A DNA stretch of 64,000 nucleotides. Origin: Anadara kagoshimensis. Lineage: Eukaryota > Mollusca > Bivalvia > Arcoida > Arcidae. Below, in pieces: positions 34,124-47,490 of the stretch; positions within the stretch are counted from its first letter, which is position 1, and each line of letters opens with the position of its first letter. The stretch is from NCBI GenBank assembly GCA_021292105.1, contig CM037861.1, positions 43,710,310-43,774,309 of the forward strand, given 5' to 3'. The notes beneath the pieces are model-generated. The model was given only the letters and a program-made list of their open reading frames with translations. It searched no databases and was not told where the DNA came from. A program made the translations under genes and the position numbers.

Positions 34124-34349
34124 TCAAAAATGATGTCATAGGTGTACATGAATTCTCTTTATTATTTCTTGAAATACATGTGTTAAAAGGAAAACATTGT
34201 ATAAATTTCATAATCAACAACAAGAAATACTTTAATTTTATGCATTTTTAACTTGTTGTAAAATTACAATTATATTTGAATAATTATAATGCATGGATGT
34301 ATTTCAAGTTGTTGATATTTTCTTTTGGGAATTCTAAAGCGTGTGTTAA

Positions 34350-34555
34350 CAAATTACAGGCCCTCTTAGTCACCATCTATGTTCGAATCCCACTCATGGA
34401 GGTCCTAATGTAAGAAAGTTTGTCAGTGTTTTTTCTGAAGGCTGATAGCTTTCTACATACACTTCATTTTCTTCCACCTTCCAAGAGCTGACTGCCTTGA
34501 TATAAGTGAAAGAATCTTGACTGGGATGTAAAACACCATTAAACCATCCATCCAT
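34350..34555 (+). repeat. SINE family B copy
   Basis: GTTCGAATCCCACTCATGG to AAACACCATTAAACCATCC, just past the WDR45B 3' region. Confidence 0.72.
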
Positions 34556-35024
34556 CTCGGGAATTCATTTATGACCAGTGACGTAGACTCAATGTGATTA
34601 TGAGATTCTGTAGAAGTCATTATTGAACTGTAACTCATTATGTTGTTCCATAATACCACAATGAAAGATAAACTCTCTTATACATCAACTTTTAGTAAAC
34701 CATATCATATCTATATCCAACATAACTCAAGTAGCTTTTTAAGAGAAATGACAAAATCTTTGAATGACTCTAGATAGGAAGTAACACAGTGCTTAAAGTG
34801 GATTTTAAAAGTTGTTATCATATTATCACTTCAAAAATGCTTGTTGAAATGTCAGAATTTTGTTCACCTAGTGAAAGATTTAGTGGCCTAATCGAAGGAC
34901 AACTTGTGGATAATTTTAAAATACATTCATTAATTATTTTTGCTATTTCCAGACCGTATTTTTTTGGATACATAGATAGGAATCCATTTTCTTCTTATTT
35001 TTTGTACCATATACAAATAGCACA

Positions 35025-35203
35025 CAGTCAAACTTGCCTTAGAAGCCACCTCTATACAAGGGGCACCTCCTTATAAAGGCCAGTAAAATTTTATCCCAAA
35101 AGCTCTATATTCATTTTATTTAAACCTTTATATAAGGGACATCTGCCCATGAAAACCACTTTTACTGGTTCCCTTAGGTGGTCTTTATAGACAGGATTGA
35201 CTG
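35025..35203. mobile_element. TIR element, CAGTCAAACCTG family
   Basis: Ends CAGTCAAACTTG and CAGGATTGACTG. TA follows the right end; the left flank has CA. Confidence 0.78.
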
Positions 35204-35822
35204 TATACCCATAATATCAGTACTGGTACATCTTACATTTCTAGCCTGTGCCATGATCATGAGAGGACACTCTAACTGTAAAGATTTCCAGACTTTAAAA
35301 AATGCTGTGTTGACCATTGCCATATCATATTACTTTGTCAAATTTTATTATTTTTTGGTAGAAAATATACAATATTTATTATGTTGTAACTTTGAGCACT
35401 GTACAAGGTTTGAAATTTAGTCCACACCACAGTTGTGAGACCTATAACTGTTCAGTCACCATGGTTATACACATTTGAACTTATATACAGTCATGGTATT
35501 CAAGTCATATAAATTCAGCTATTTCATACTAGTGAAAAGTAAAAAGATTTTATTTATTCAAGCACAAAGTATATCAATCTTGTGTCACATAACTTAGAAA
35601 TTAAAATAGGCCGAAAAGAATTCAGCTTTTCAGGTATTGCGATTCTTTTAAACTGCTTGTGTAAGTTAAGGTTGTAATTTACAGGGTTTTTTTTTCTTCA
35701 AAAAATGCAAAAATCTGATGCTTGCTAATGACTTTTAGCATGTATTTAGATACATGTACATGTATTAACAGAGATGTAAATAGCACACAAGACTGCCTAA
35801 TGGACTGACTTTTGATGGTCTA

Positions 35823-36523
35823 CAGTAAAACATGTATATAGAGACCTCAGAAATATGGACTTTATAGAAGGTGGTCTTTATATAGACATTATTTTTGGTT
35901 AAAATATGAAGCAAAGGGACTCTAAAACATTGGTCTTAATAGACAGATTGGCCCTATATAGGGACTCTAAAACATTGGTCTTAATGGACAGATTGGCCCT
36001 ATATAGGGACTCTAAAACATTGGTCTTAATGGACAGATTGGTCCTATATAGGGACTCTAAAACATTGGTCTTAATGGACAGATTGGTCCTATATAGGGAC
36101 TCTAAAACATTGGTCTTAATGAACAGATTGGCCCTATATAGGGACTCTAAAACATTGGTCTTAATGGACAGATTGGCCCTATATAGGGACTCTAAAACAT
36201 TGGTCTTAATGGACAGATTGGCCCTATATAGGGACTCTAAAACATTGGTCTTAATGGACAGATTGGCCCTATATAGGGACTCTAAAACATTGGTCTTAAT
36301 GGACAGATTGGCCCTATATAGGGACTCTAAAACATTGGTCTTAATGGACAGATTGGCCCTATATAGGGACTCTAAAACATTGGTCTTAATGGACAGATTG
36401 GCCCTATATAGGGACTCTAAAACATTTGTCTTAATAGACAGATTGGCCCTATATAGGGACTCTAAAACATTGGTCTTAATAGACAGATTGGCCCTATATA
36501 GGGCCCTATAAAAGGATTTACTG
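35823..36523. mobile_element. TIR element carrying the 13 x 45 bp array
   Basis: Left end CAGTAAAACATG and right end GGATTTACTG are inverted copies over about seven to ten bases and both abut TA. The terminal sequence GGTGGTCTTTATATAGACA resembles both the CAGTCAAACCTG family and the array unit, suggesting that the array grew from the element's own sequence. Confidence 0.6.
35916..36500 (+). repeat. 13 exact-length copies of a 45 bp unit
   Basis: Unit GGGACTCTAAAACATTGGTC followed by TTAATGGACAGATTGGCCCT and ATATA. 585 bases divide exactly into 13 units with only a few substitutions and no length change. Because 45 is divisible by three, one frame stays open (RDSKTLVLMDRLALY repeated). There is no sign that it is translated. 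Confidence 0.97.
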
Positions 36524-36710
36524 TATTTTATTTATCTTTGTCTTGGCTGTGCAAAAACCGATAAAATGAGTACATTATTAGAATTAATTCACTTGTTATA
36601 TATCAACCCAGTATAAATGTTGGTCTTATTTATAAACATGTTCATTATGTGTCATACTTTTGTTATTCAATATAAATTTTTTTTCAGTGATATCAAATAT
36701 ATTCTTGGTA

Positions 36711-36926
36711 CCATGGTAACATTTAATGTAATCTCCATGTTAATGTTTAATGTAATTACCATGGTAACATTTCATGTAACTAACATGGCAATATTTAATG
36801 TAATTTCCATGGTAACTTTTAATGTAATTATCATGGTAACATTTCATGTAATTACCATGGCAACATTTAATGTAATTGCCATGGTAACGTTCAATGTTAT
36901 TACAATGGTAACAATTTATGTACATT
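36711..36926 (+). repeat. 24 bp tandem repeat, nine copies, GTTACCATGGTAAC palindromes
   Basis: Unit CCATGGTAACATTTAATGTA then ATTA. Every unit is 24 bases, with substitutions. Similar TTACCATGGTAACATTTAAT units recur at 42956-43010. Confidence 0.92.
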
Positions 36927-37909
36927 TATATGCAATGAACAAATGAAAATGAACAAAAATTGACAGAGAGAAAACATGAGATTAGAAAAATGTTTGAAAT
37001 CAGAGTTAATTGGAGATTCTTACTTTGCTCAAATTGTTTCAATCACTATTAAGTTGTAAGCGTCCTCTGTAGTGGCCACAGGTGGCCTTCTTTTTTTTAA
37101 CTCTACGGAAGTTTTTTAGCGTGCACTGAGACACTGGGCCTCTGTTTTGAGTCTCATTCAAAAGACTATATTATTATTTAGCTTTTTACAGCTCTAGTAT
37201 GGGCAAGAGATGAAAATGATCTCAGAAAATTTCCAAGTCCCTAGAGAGGTTGCAACCAACCTATGACTTCAAAAGCCAGTGACAGTACCACTCGGCCATT
37301 CTTCCCATAAAAGATGATAAAGGTTTCTATAGATACTTATGTTGCACATTTTGTTTAACTAATTTTTAGAACTATTTCTTTCTTCTTCATTTGAGAAAAA
37401 CTCATATATTGATAAGAATTTGTGATAGTTACATGACACAAAAAGTAAAGTTTTCCTGATTTTTATATTATCTTGAATTTGCCATTTATAATGACCATTA
37501 TCTGACAATATCAAAAAAAGAACATAATTATCATGATAATTTACTGATGCAAAACATTTTGTAATATCAATGCATATGTGATACATAAGTTTTATTTTCA
37601 AGAATACACTTATATTTAGAACCGCTTTTCAGGTAAATTTTTTTTTTGCCGTTTTATTTGCACAATATTCAGCTTCAATCTTGCCGAAAGTTAAAACTAC
37701 TGGTATATGTTGGTCATTTCTTTGTATATACATATAAAGGATTATTTTATACTGCTATGTGTTGATGCATACTAATTGCGGCATGTTCATTTTGAGGAAG
37801 GAATATTATTTTAACACACCAACTTTTTGTGTGCACACCAAGCTACTTATACTTAGTTTTTAGCACAGTTTTGTTTTAGTAGAAAGGACAGACTGCAAAC
37901 AGTGCCAAA

Positions 37910-37946
37910 ATGAAGCTGCCGCTAAAATTTCTTGTGTTTGTTTTAT
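37910..37946 (+). CDS. Orphan first exon encoding a signal peptide start
   Basis: ATG AAG CTG begins MKLPLKFLVFVL followed by a good donor TTTTAT|gtaagt (phase 1). A Lys pair followed by a hydrophobic run is what the first exon of a secreted protein looks like. I could not find a second exon downstream, so this may be a chance match or the head of a gene whose other exons I failed to see. Confidence 0.25.
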
Positions 37947-38039
37947 GTAAGTTGATCCCTTAAAAGTTAAAAAAAAAGTATAAAAGACAAGGCTATGGTT
38001 TTTTACCCTGAATCATATATGCCAGAGGTTGTAGTTCAA

Positions 38040-38260
38040 CATTTTGCTCAGTGGTCTTAAGAACACACTAATGGACCCCAGTACCTCTCACTGCCTAGGT
38101 TCAAGTCCAACTCTGGCAGATGCTAGTGGGAGAAAGTTTGTGAGGTCGCTTTCCAAAGGTTGTATATTTTCACTCAGCACTTTTGTTTCCTCTACCATTC
38201 TTGATCTGTCATCCTTGATATAAGTGTGAAAGAATCTTCACTGGGGAGTTGAAAACTTAA
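38040..38260 (+). repeat. SINE family B copy
   Basis: CCTAGGTTCAAGTCCAACTC, body, then TGAAAGAATCTTCACTGGGG. Confidence 0.7.
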
Positions 38261-39159
38261 GTGTACTCACATTTTGGTACTCTGTGGTTGTCCATCCATC
38301 TGAATTCCCATTTTTCCACCATATTTTAGTCTAAGCAATACCTTTTATTAACTTGAATCAATTTTTTTTTATGTTTGTAATGTTCTTGTATTTTGATAAA
38401 CTACAGGTCGAGTTTGATATTGAGTATTTTTGGCCCAGTGGTTACAGACTTAATAAATTAACATCATCAGTTTGCAGTACCTAGGTGGGATATCTTACAT
38501 GCTATGTATGATGCTTGGCAAAGTAACCAATCCTTAGTATTACAATCATTCCTTAACTAAAATTTAGCAAATGTTGGCAATGTTTTTCCAAACTACACTT
38601 AATATAAAATTAATTTGATTTTCAAAATGACACCTTAAATTAAATGATATCTTAAAAGTAACTTAATTATGAAGATACGAAATTTGCCATATAAAAGTTT
38701 AGGAATAATTGTGAAACCGGGGGACCTTCTGAATTAAGATGTTTTCAGAAATATTCAGAGTTTTTGTTCAGGAAGGCGAGTGGTGTATTTAACATGCTCA
38801 GATGCTTTTGTTTGAGGCAATGGCATTTTCAAACTAATGGTAGTTTTCACAATGCCCTGCCACAGTATTGTTGTTTTATCATGCTGTAAATAAGAATAAA
38901 ACATTCCATTATGATATTGAAGATTATAAAGTTTGTTTTACCCTGAATTGTAAATAGAGAAATTTGTATAACTAATAAATATGTGTAACTTACATATAAC
39001 AATAAACATATCCCTTATGTGTTCAGAAAATATAAATACCCCAACGTAAATTAAGTAATTTTTTTTCAAATTTGTTTTATTTTTGTGTAAAATCACGAGA
39101 GGATATCAATACTGAAAAATTTAATCATTTCCAATATTTGTTTCATTAATTATATTGTA

Positions 39160-39357
39160 GTGAGTTCTCAGATTACCTGTTCATTACATTTGTAGTGAAT
39201 TCTCTAGATTACCTGTTCATTACATTTGTAGTGAATTCTCTAGATTACCTGTTCATTACATTTGTAGTGAATTCTCTAGATTACCTGTTCATTACATTTG
39301 TAGTGAATTCTCTAGATTACCTGTTCATTAAATTTGTAGTGAGTTCTCAAATTACCA
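39160..39357 (+). repeat. 36 bp tandem repeat, about 5.5 copies
   Basis: Unit GTGAATTCTCTAGATTACCT then GTTCATTACATTTGTA. The inner copies are nearly identical; the outer ones are worn. Confidence 0.93.
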
Positions 39358-40644
39358 GTAAGCCAAAAAATAGGAGATTCATGTACATTACACAAAAATT
39401 AACTGATGTGAAAAAAAGCAAAATTTCCCTACATTCAGTAATTTAGATTTCTCAAATTTTCGTCTGAAAGTACCGGTAGTACTAGTAACATGTATACTGA
39501 TATTAACATTGAATGGCATATCATATTTTTAAAGTTTCTTTACATTTTTCATTTTGTGTTTTGTTCCATATTTCATTTCATTTTTTGCATTTTTATGGTT
39601 TTGAATTTTTCGCTAATGTTAAAGAAATGTTAAAGATAAGATTTAAGCAATAAAGTATTGTTGTTATGTTAAGAATTTTACTAATACATACAGATCAGAT
39701 TTGTCAAAAAGTTTATCACTGAGCTTACGAAAAACGGTCAAAATTTAACTGCCAAGTGTCGGAGATATGCAAAGCTAGCAGCAAAAAAAAAAAGCCAAGA
39801 TTGATAGCAGATGCTGAAAAACTGTCAAGATATAGCCAACAAAGAGATGAGCTGCAAATTTGGCACTGCTGTCAGAACCACTCTGTTTATGACAGTGACT
39901 TATGCTTTTTTTCATAGAAAATCAAATACAATGTAAATCTAAAAAAAATTGATACTATTCACTTACTTTTACCTAGTCGTAACAGGAAATCTGTGCCTAT
40001 CCACAATTAGCATAGAATATTTCTGCACAGACAAAACAGCACTATGGGGATTTAACATGTTGAAAAGCCAAGCAAATGGCGGACCCTGTTATGCATATGA
40101 TGTAAAACGCTACCAAGGACATCATTTTAGCTATGTAAAATCCTCATAGCGCCAACAGTTTCCTTTCTACAGAAATACTTTGACAATTCCGGATACGCAT
40201 ACAAATTTTCAGTTACGACTAGGCACAAGTAAGTGAATGGTATCAATTTTTATTTAGATTTATTGGATTTTTCTATGGAAAAAAAGGCGTAATTCACTGT
40301 CACAAACAGACAGGCACTGACAGTAATTTGTTGCTTAGTTTAACTTTTGACAGGTCTGTACTGTATGTATGAGTCACTAGAAAGTGCTAAATTGTTTTAT
40401 GTTATATATTAAATGAGTGATCATCATGTTACTTCCAAATGTTTGCATGTGTGTTTTTCATAAATGGCCTCAATTGTTTTGTTTTACTGAGGTGAGGTGA
40501 GAAACCTTCTGGGAAAAGGGTGATAAGCCCTGACAATTTCATATGTTGCCAAATTTAGTCTTTATTTTGATATTCCATCTCTGTATGTATTTTCGTTTCC
40601 ATTGCATGTGTGTATATATATTAGACATGGTCTCCAACAGTATT

Positions 40645-41073
40645 CAGGGTTCATACAGGCCTGGAAAAGTCCTTAAATTTTGAGGTTTGCCCTAAAAAGA
40701 CCCTAAAAACAAGTCTGACCCTAAAAAGCCCTTGAATTTATCCTAAAGGCCCTAAAAATTGGGCAGTTGGGTGTCTGTATTTGGATATTTAGTGGTTGCA
40801 AATAGACTGATGATGTAAATAAATAAATATTAATTAATAAGTTACTTGAAAGGGTCAATTGAAAGGTACCTGGCCCTTCCAAATGCCCAACTTCAACCTT
40901 ATCCACTTCAAGTGTTGTTACTATGGACATGCATATGTAAGTTTTAATTGCCTTTGCATCAATATTTTTTTGCTTCAATTGTACCTCTGATTAGGCCTTG
41001 AATTGCAAATAAGACCCTGAAAAGACTCTAAAAAGTCCTTAAATTTGGAGTCCAAATGTCTGTACGAACCCTG
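40645..41073. mobile_element. 429 bp TIR element with CAGGGTTC ends
   Basis: Left CAGGGTTCATACAGGCC, right CTGTACGAACCCTG, with GTATT on both sides. Repeats of CCCTAAAAA and AAAGTCCTTAAATTT occur inside. hAT-like by TIR only. Confidence 0.78.
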
Positions 41074-41606
41074 GTATTTCATCTGCACACTTGGGTTCAC
41101 CAGGATACCATATGATAGCCAATGATGTTTGTGTGAATTTATTAATTCCATTGAAAATGGAATTGCTTAGTTTCATATGTCTATTTCTACTGTTTTCCCT
41201 TTTATGTTGGACCATGTCCCCAATAGTATATCACCTGCACATAAAAGGAATTATCACATGATACCCAATGATGTTTGTGTGGATCTATTAATTTTATTGT
41301 ATATGGAATTGCGTAACTTAACTTGTCTAGGTTTCCACAAATTTAAAATCATTTGTTGCCAAATTTCCAAAATCTGAGAAATTTAGCCCATATTGAAGGA
41401 TTTCTTTTTACATTTACATTTTTGTTAATAAAGGTTACTCTTTTTAAGAATTTCTCAGAAATTTAGTGGACAATGCTGACTTTGGTTATCAGAATGGGAA
41501 CATAGCATTTTCTTGGAGAACATTCAGTTATTCCAGGATTTGATAATATAAAACTTTTCCATATACATGTTACAGGGGTACACCAACCAACATTATTGTA
41601 CATTTA

Positions 41607-41819
41607 CAGTCAAACCTGCTTTAAAAGCCACCTCTATATAAGGACCACCTGCTTATGAAGACTACCTCTATATAAGGACCACCTGCTTATAAAGACCAGT
41701 AGAATTGTATCCCAATTGTTCTTTATTCATATTATTAGAACTTGTACATAAAGGCCACCTGCCCATTAAGGCCACTTTTACTGGTTCCCTTGAGTGGACT
41801 TTATAGACAGGTTTGACTG
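41607..41819. mobile_element. TIR element of the CAGTCAAACCTG family, best copy
   Basis: Ends CAGTCAAACCTG and CAGGTTTGACTG, flanked by TA on each side. The inside is made of short repeats of CTCTATATAAGGACCACCTG. Other copies: 17728-17889 and 35025-35203. Fragments: 1-150, 21160-21235, 58140-58270. Tc1/mariner-type MITE by TIR and TA duplication. Confidence 0.85.
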
Positions 41820-44800
41820 TATAAGACAAAACTTTACTGCACAAATGTTAATAGAATGCCACTAAACCCCATCATTTTACATGTGTATTGTTTAGCAAAG
41901 GTGTAAATGACATTAAAATTTTATTGTTAAGACATGCATGAAGTTATGTTTTTGTTGAAAGTTTTTTTTATTGTTGGTGAAAGATATAATATACACAAAG
42001 AATGTTTGTTTGATGAGTCCAGATTTGTTTTAAATGTATATTTATAGAAATAAAAATTCAGTGCCACTTTTATTATGATATTTGACATATATATACACCT
42101 TATTGTTAACACAAAATTTTTTCCCTGTGAATGCTCATCACTACGAGCAGTATCACATTTGCACCTGGCCCTAGTTTCACAATAATTTTCTAACAGCTTT
42201 TCATTAACTTAAATTTTGCAAATTTTGGCAACATATTACAGTACTGCAATTACATTTTTTTACGAAACTAGAACACAGATTTTACAAGCAAAATATGATC
42301 TTCAAAAAACATCTTAAATTTCGAAGATCATCAAAATTCTTCAGATTTCAAAGTTACAATTTTATAAGATTTTTGTGAAATCTGTATTCCAGTTTTGTTG
42401 ATTATGTATAAATAATATCAAAAAGTGTTGCAAAATTGGTTAAACTTAAGGTAAAGAAAATCCTTTTGGTAGTTTAGAAATGATTGTGAAACCAAGGTCA
42501 TCTACCATATACATCATTATAATAATAACACTAGTGCATGTAGCATTCTTGACCTTGAACTTTATAAAGGTCAGTTATGTAGGTCAATCTGAAGCATAAA
42601 TAGATAAATTTAATTAAAACTGTCTGGTCTATATTAGATTGACAGGCAGCAATTAATAATGATCATTTAAAAAACTGAAATTGAAATTCATTCACCATGT
42701 GATACCCTGTAATCTTTGCATGAAATTATTATTTCTCTTGGATAAGGGATGGAGTGCAGCAATTTGACCACTCGCTCACCAAGGTCCCTTATTGAGTAAG
42801 GAATCACATAATTTGCAGTTTTCCCTTTCAACATGACGATGCCCATTGAATTTGTACCAGAACATTTTAGATAACTAATAGAAACGGTAGTTCCACACAA
42901 TGCTTATGAGGTATCATGTAGTTGATGAATGGATTTCATTGGTACACAAACTCATTAATTACCATGGTAACATTTAATGTGTCATATTACCATGGCAACA
43001 TGTCATATTATTCTACCTTTAATATAGTGCTAATGCTAAATGTTTGATTTTTGTAAGATTTTTACTTTTGCAATATATCATTTTTACATCATGTTGTTAT
43101 ACGATTAAAATCTTGAGAGCATGAATGCTAAAAGTATGAGAACCTATGTATGTGCTTGTTCGTGAAGCAATGGTGGTGCTTTCAAGAGGTAAACCTTACA
43201 TTGTACAAGTTGTACCATAAAAACGTGTAATAATTCATAAAAAATAATTATTATAAATATATATATTTATGTCTGGTATAAAGCTTCATAAAAAATAATG
43301 TATTATCAAATCAAATAAACGCTTATTGAAAAAGTTTTTGTCTTTTTTTTCTGCCTTTGTTACGGCAATCTTTACTGAATCTACCCGGTACTCTTTTCTG
43401 CAACATCAAATACAGAATGGTGCAATATATATTCAGACATTTGTAAAATCTTTCTTTGTTTCATATAAAACCACATATTCTCAAAATTTATTTCTTGCGT
43501 CAATTTCCATGAAGTTTTCACTGTTAAATGTAAAATTTGTTGAAGTTTTTCTTAAAATAGTAAGAAAAGAAAATTTCGTTGTTTTTAATAAATAAACATT
43601 TCAAATGCAACAAAAAATTTCTATAATTGAAATCTACTATGTAATCATGCTTCACATGGCTGTTAAAATTTTACAATGCTGTTCAGCTTATGTTTTCGTG
43701 ACTGTTATAAGACAGACAGTATTTTGAATATTATTGGAAGAAACTAGAACTAATTTCACATTTAATGTTTAAAAAATCATGCAAATTGACCAAGAAATAA
43801 TTTTTTGAGAACTTTTTTAAAATATATAGTTTTATATGAAACAAAGAAGTGTCTGAATATATATTTTACCACTCTGTATATCTGATGTTTCAATATAATT
43901 TGTAGAGGGCTCTCTCAGCCATGAGTTTGAACCCTGGCTGGGTCTGACCAAGATTTGAAAATTGGTAAAAAAAGACATTGGGTTCTTTAGAAGAGTCCTT
44001 AAAACCCATGCCCCCTGTCACTGCAAGAAAAAAACAATCGCTGCACAATGCCCTGGGTGCACTGCAAAGGTAAAAATTTGTGTCACTTCACCTATAGCTG
44101 GTGACGTCTTGATATAAGTGAAGTATTCTTGACTGAGACTTAAAATCCCATTCAATCAATTAATATAAGTGAACTAATCTTGTAGAATATATCCCAATTA
44201 ACCATTTTTGGGTCCTTAAATTACAGGACCGATCAAGACTCAAGGGTCTAATTTGACCCCATTGTCCTTTGTGGTTTCCACTCATCCACTTCAAATGTAG
44301 GTTATGATGTCTCAATATAAGTGAGATTTGTTTTATTTTAAAGTAGAGTGGTGCTAAACCAGAAGGCAACGTTATCAAGGGTCACTATAACGAGGTTTCA
44401 CTGTATATGATTCTTGCATTTTGACAGATGCATGGTATCTGAAACATCACACTTTTAAAACAAAATAGTGCGTTCCAAAGAAAACAAGCTATAACTGAAA
44501 TGGGATACCAGTCAAGTGTCCCCATAAATGAATTTGAACTGGGAAACCCAGATTTTCCCAACTATGTGCATAATCAAAATATGAATAGAAAATAGTACAT
44601 CTACAGACTAATCTACCCATAGATTGTCCCTGTGAAGTATCATAAAGATCTGTTAAACAGTTTTTCAGAAAAGTAATGGACAAAAGACTGGCGGAAGAAA
44701 TGGAGGAAACACTACCAGTATTTGTCCCCTCCCAAAGTTCATTAGGGGGACATAATTATTTAAAATCTAACTAATAGATTATTGAATTAAATCAATTTTA

Positions 44801-44917
44801 TTAGAAACAATAAACAAAAGATCAACAATTGATACAACAAAGTTATCAAAAAATTGTAAATATTCAATAATTACAGATTTAGGTCATTCACAATCTGATA
44901 ACAGAGGTGAGTCTATG

Positions 44918-45155
44918 TAGGCCAACAACATTGACCTGTCCGCTTGACCTTTGATTTCGATATTCATTAAGGACGAGTATATGTATTAATGGGAAACACA
45001 AGTACTTATTTTGTCTACATAATAGTAACACTAATCGTGTACAGTATGTACGCATTATCTGCAAATCCTAACCATACCCATGTATAGGGTTGAACCTCCT
45101 ATATAAATATTCCTAATGAAAGGTCAAGCTGACAGATCAATGTTGTTTGCATATA
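44918..45155. mobile_element. TIR element family E
   Basis: Left end TAGGCCAACAACATTGACCT, right end AGATCAATGTTGTTTGCATA. Confidence 0.78.
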
Positions 45156-45889
45156 CCACCAAATCAGTTGCACCTGTATATATTAGCACCATCCTACTCT
45201 TTATCTGCCACAACAACCCTGGACCCAGATGTCCGAAGCTTGATTAGCTTAATCAATGATTAACACAGATTTAAAATACATGTATTTAAAATCTGTGACA
45301 ATCATCAATATAAATCATCATATTATCATCAAATCCATAGATTTATGAATTTCTATTCACTTACGACATTTTATACATTAATTTCACAACAGATTTCAAA
45401 TTGTGCATTATTTATTTTTTGACTAATCAATTGATTACACTAACCAGGGTTCGAACAACTCACCCATGATATTAAAATACAAGTAGACTCTCTGTATACA
45501 ATGCCATCAGACTAAGAATGACCTTTACATAATAATAAATTACAGACAATTTTCATATCTACAGATCAAGGACAATTAGTCACGGAAAGTGTGAAAAAAA
45601 TTAAAACCCTTTTTCAAAGCAGCATCTTGATCAGTTTAAAACTGCGGAAATGTTTATTGCAAATTAAATTGCGACACAATTACACAGCATGTCACTTAGA
45701 TTTGCAACTCTAAATGTTTTTTTTTTTACCAATTATAGAGCAAGCTACTAATTTTATATTGCTATAACACATTACCAATAAATTTGTGAATATGTAGCCT
45801 TAAATCAATTTTAGTGATATAACACAGCAGATTTTATGATTATGACACATCAAGTAAAAACCATACTTATTTCATTTTGTGACATTCTG

Positions 45890-47490
45890 AAACAAGAGGC
45901 CCATGGGCCTGATACGCTCACCTGATAACTAATGGCTAGCTGATAGATTTAAAGAACACATAAATACTAAACCCCAATGACTTTTTTCTTTACACCATGA
46001 TAACCATTGTATCAATACCTACAACATTCTAATATACATGCCTATACATAAAGTTTATAGTTTTCGAGATAATTAACCATTTTGGTATTGTTTTGCATCT
46101 GTGAACTTGACCTTTGAACCCATGACCACCTTTTTCTATACATCAAAATGATCATTGTATCGATACCTACAACATTCTAATATACAAGCCTATACAAAAA
46201 GTTAATAGTTTTTGAGATAATTAACCATTTTGGTATTCTTTTGCATCTGTGACCTTGACCTTTGAACCCATGACCTTTTTCTTTACATCAAAATGATCGT
46301 TGTATCAATACCTACAATATTCTAATATATATGCCTATACAAAAAGTTTATAGTTTTTGAGATAATTAACCATTTTGGTATTCTTTCGCATCTGTGACCT
46401 TGACCTTTGAACCAATGACCTTTTTCTATACATCAAAATGATCATTGTATCAATAACTACAACATTCTAATATACATGCCTATACAAAAAGTTTATAGTT
46501 TTCGAGATAATTAACCATTTCTGTATTGTTTCACATCTGTGACCTTGACCTTTGAACTCATGACCTTTCTCTATACATCAAAATGATCTAGGTATCAATA
46601 CCTACAACATTCTAATATACATGCCTATACAAAATGTTTATAGTTTTCGAGATAATTAACCATTACGGTATTGTTTCGCATCTGTGACCTTAACCTTTGA
46701 ACCCATGACCTTTTTCTATACATCAAAATGATCGTTGTATCGATACCTACAACATTCTAATATATATGCCTATACAAAATGTTTATAGTTTTCGAGATAA
46801 TTAACCATTTCGGTATTGTTTCGCATCTGTGACCTTGACCTTTGAACCCATGACCTTTTTCTATACATCAAAATGATCGTTGTATCGATACCTACAACAT
46901 TCTAATATATATGCCTATACAAAAAGTTGATAGTTTTCGAGATAATAATTATAATCAGAGGTAAAAAAATTAGGTCACGACCTTCACAATCGACCTTGAC
47001 CTCATTTTGAAGATACTAACAAGAAGATGTCAAAACTGAAAACCCCATGTCATTATCTGGTCAAATAGTCAAGTTATAACAATTTGAAGCTATTTTACGA
47101 TTTTTTCAAAATTAAACGCAAAAACGCGTAACCTATTTTTTATCCGAATTTCACAAAATGAACAAACTATAGGCTTAAGACCCTAGAGAAGCCAAATATC
47201 ACATCAGATTTTTTCTCCAATCAGTACTTTCGGAGAAGAAGATTTTTTAAGATTTTTGCACCCCTAGGTCACCTTGACCTAGTTATGGTAGCCATAGCAA
47301 CGCCACGAACAAATCTGAATTGCACCGGCCCATATATACTTCTGACAAAGTTTCATTAAAAATTGTCCAGTAGTTTCAGAGGAGAAGTCGAAAATAGGTG
47401 TTAACGACGCACACACGCACGCACGCACGCATATACACACGCTGCGCTATGCCATAAGCTCACATGACCTTTGGTCAGGTGAGCTAAAAA
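45890..47490 (+). mobile_element. Tandem-cored element, copy 3 (largest)
   Basis: AAACAAGAGGCCCATGGGCC to GGTGAGCTAAAAA. The core has about seven units spaced 145 bp apart (the marker CATTCTAATATA recurs at ~46025, 46173, 46318, 46463, 46608, 46753, 46898). Most units carry TGACCTTGACCTTTGAACC. Near the 3' end are an (ACGC)n run and the stem AGCTCACATGACC / GGTCAGGTGAGCT. Confidence 0.8.

Noticed and set aside
35906..36511. A 201-codon repeat protein
   Set aside because: It is the 45 bp array inside a TIR element, with no start context, splice signals or homology.
42680..42900. A small gene on the minus strand (MGIVMLKGKTANYVIPYS)
   Set aside because: The segment reads like a dispersed repeat, has no splice partners and no recognised family.
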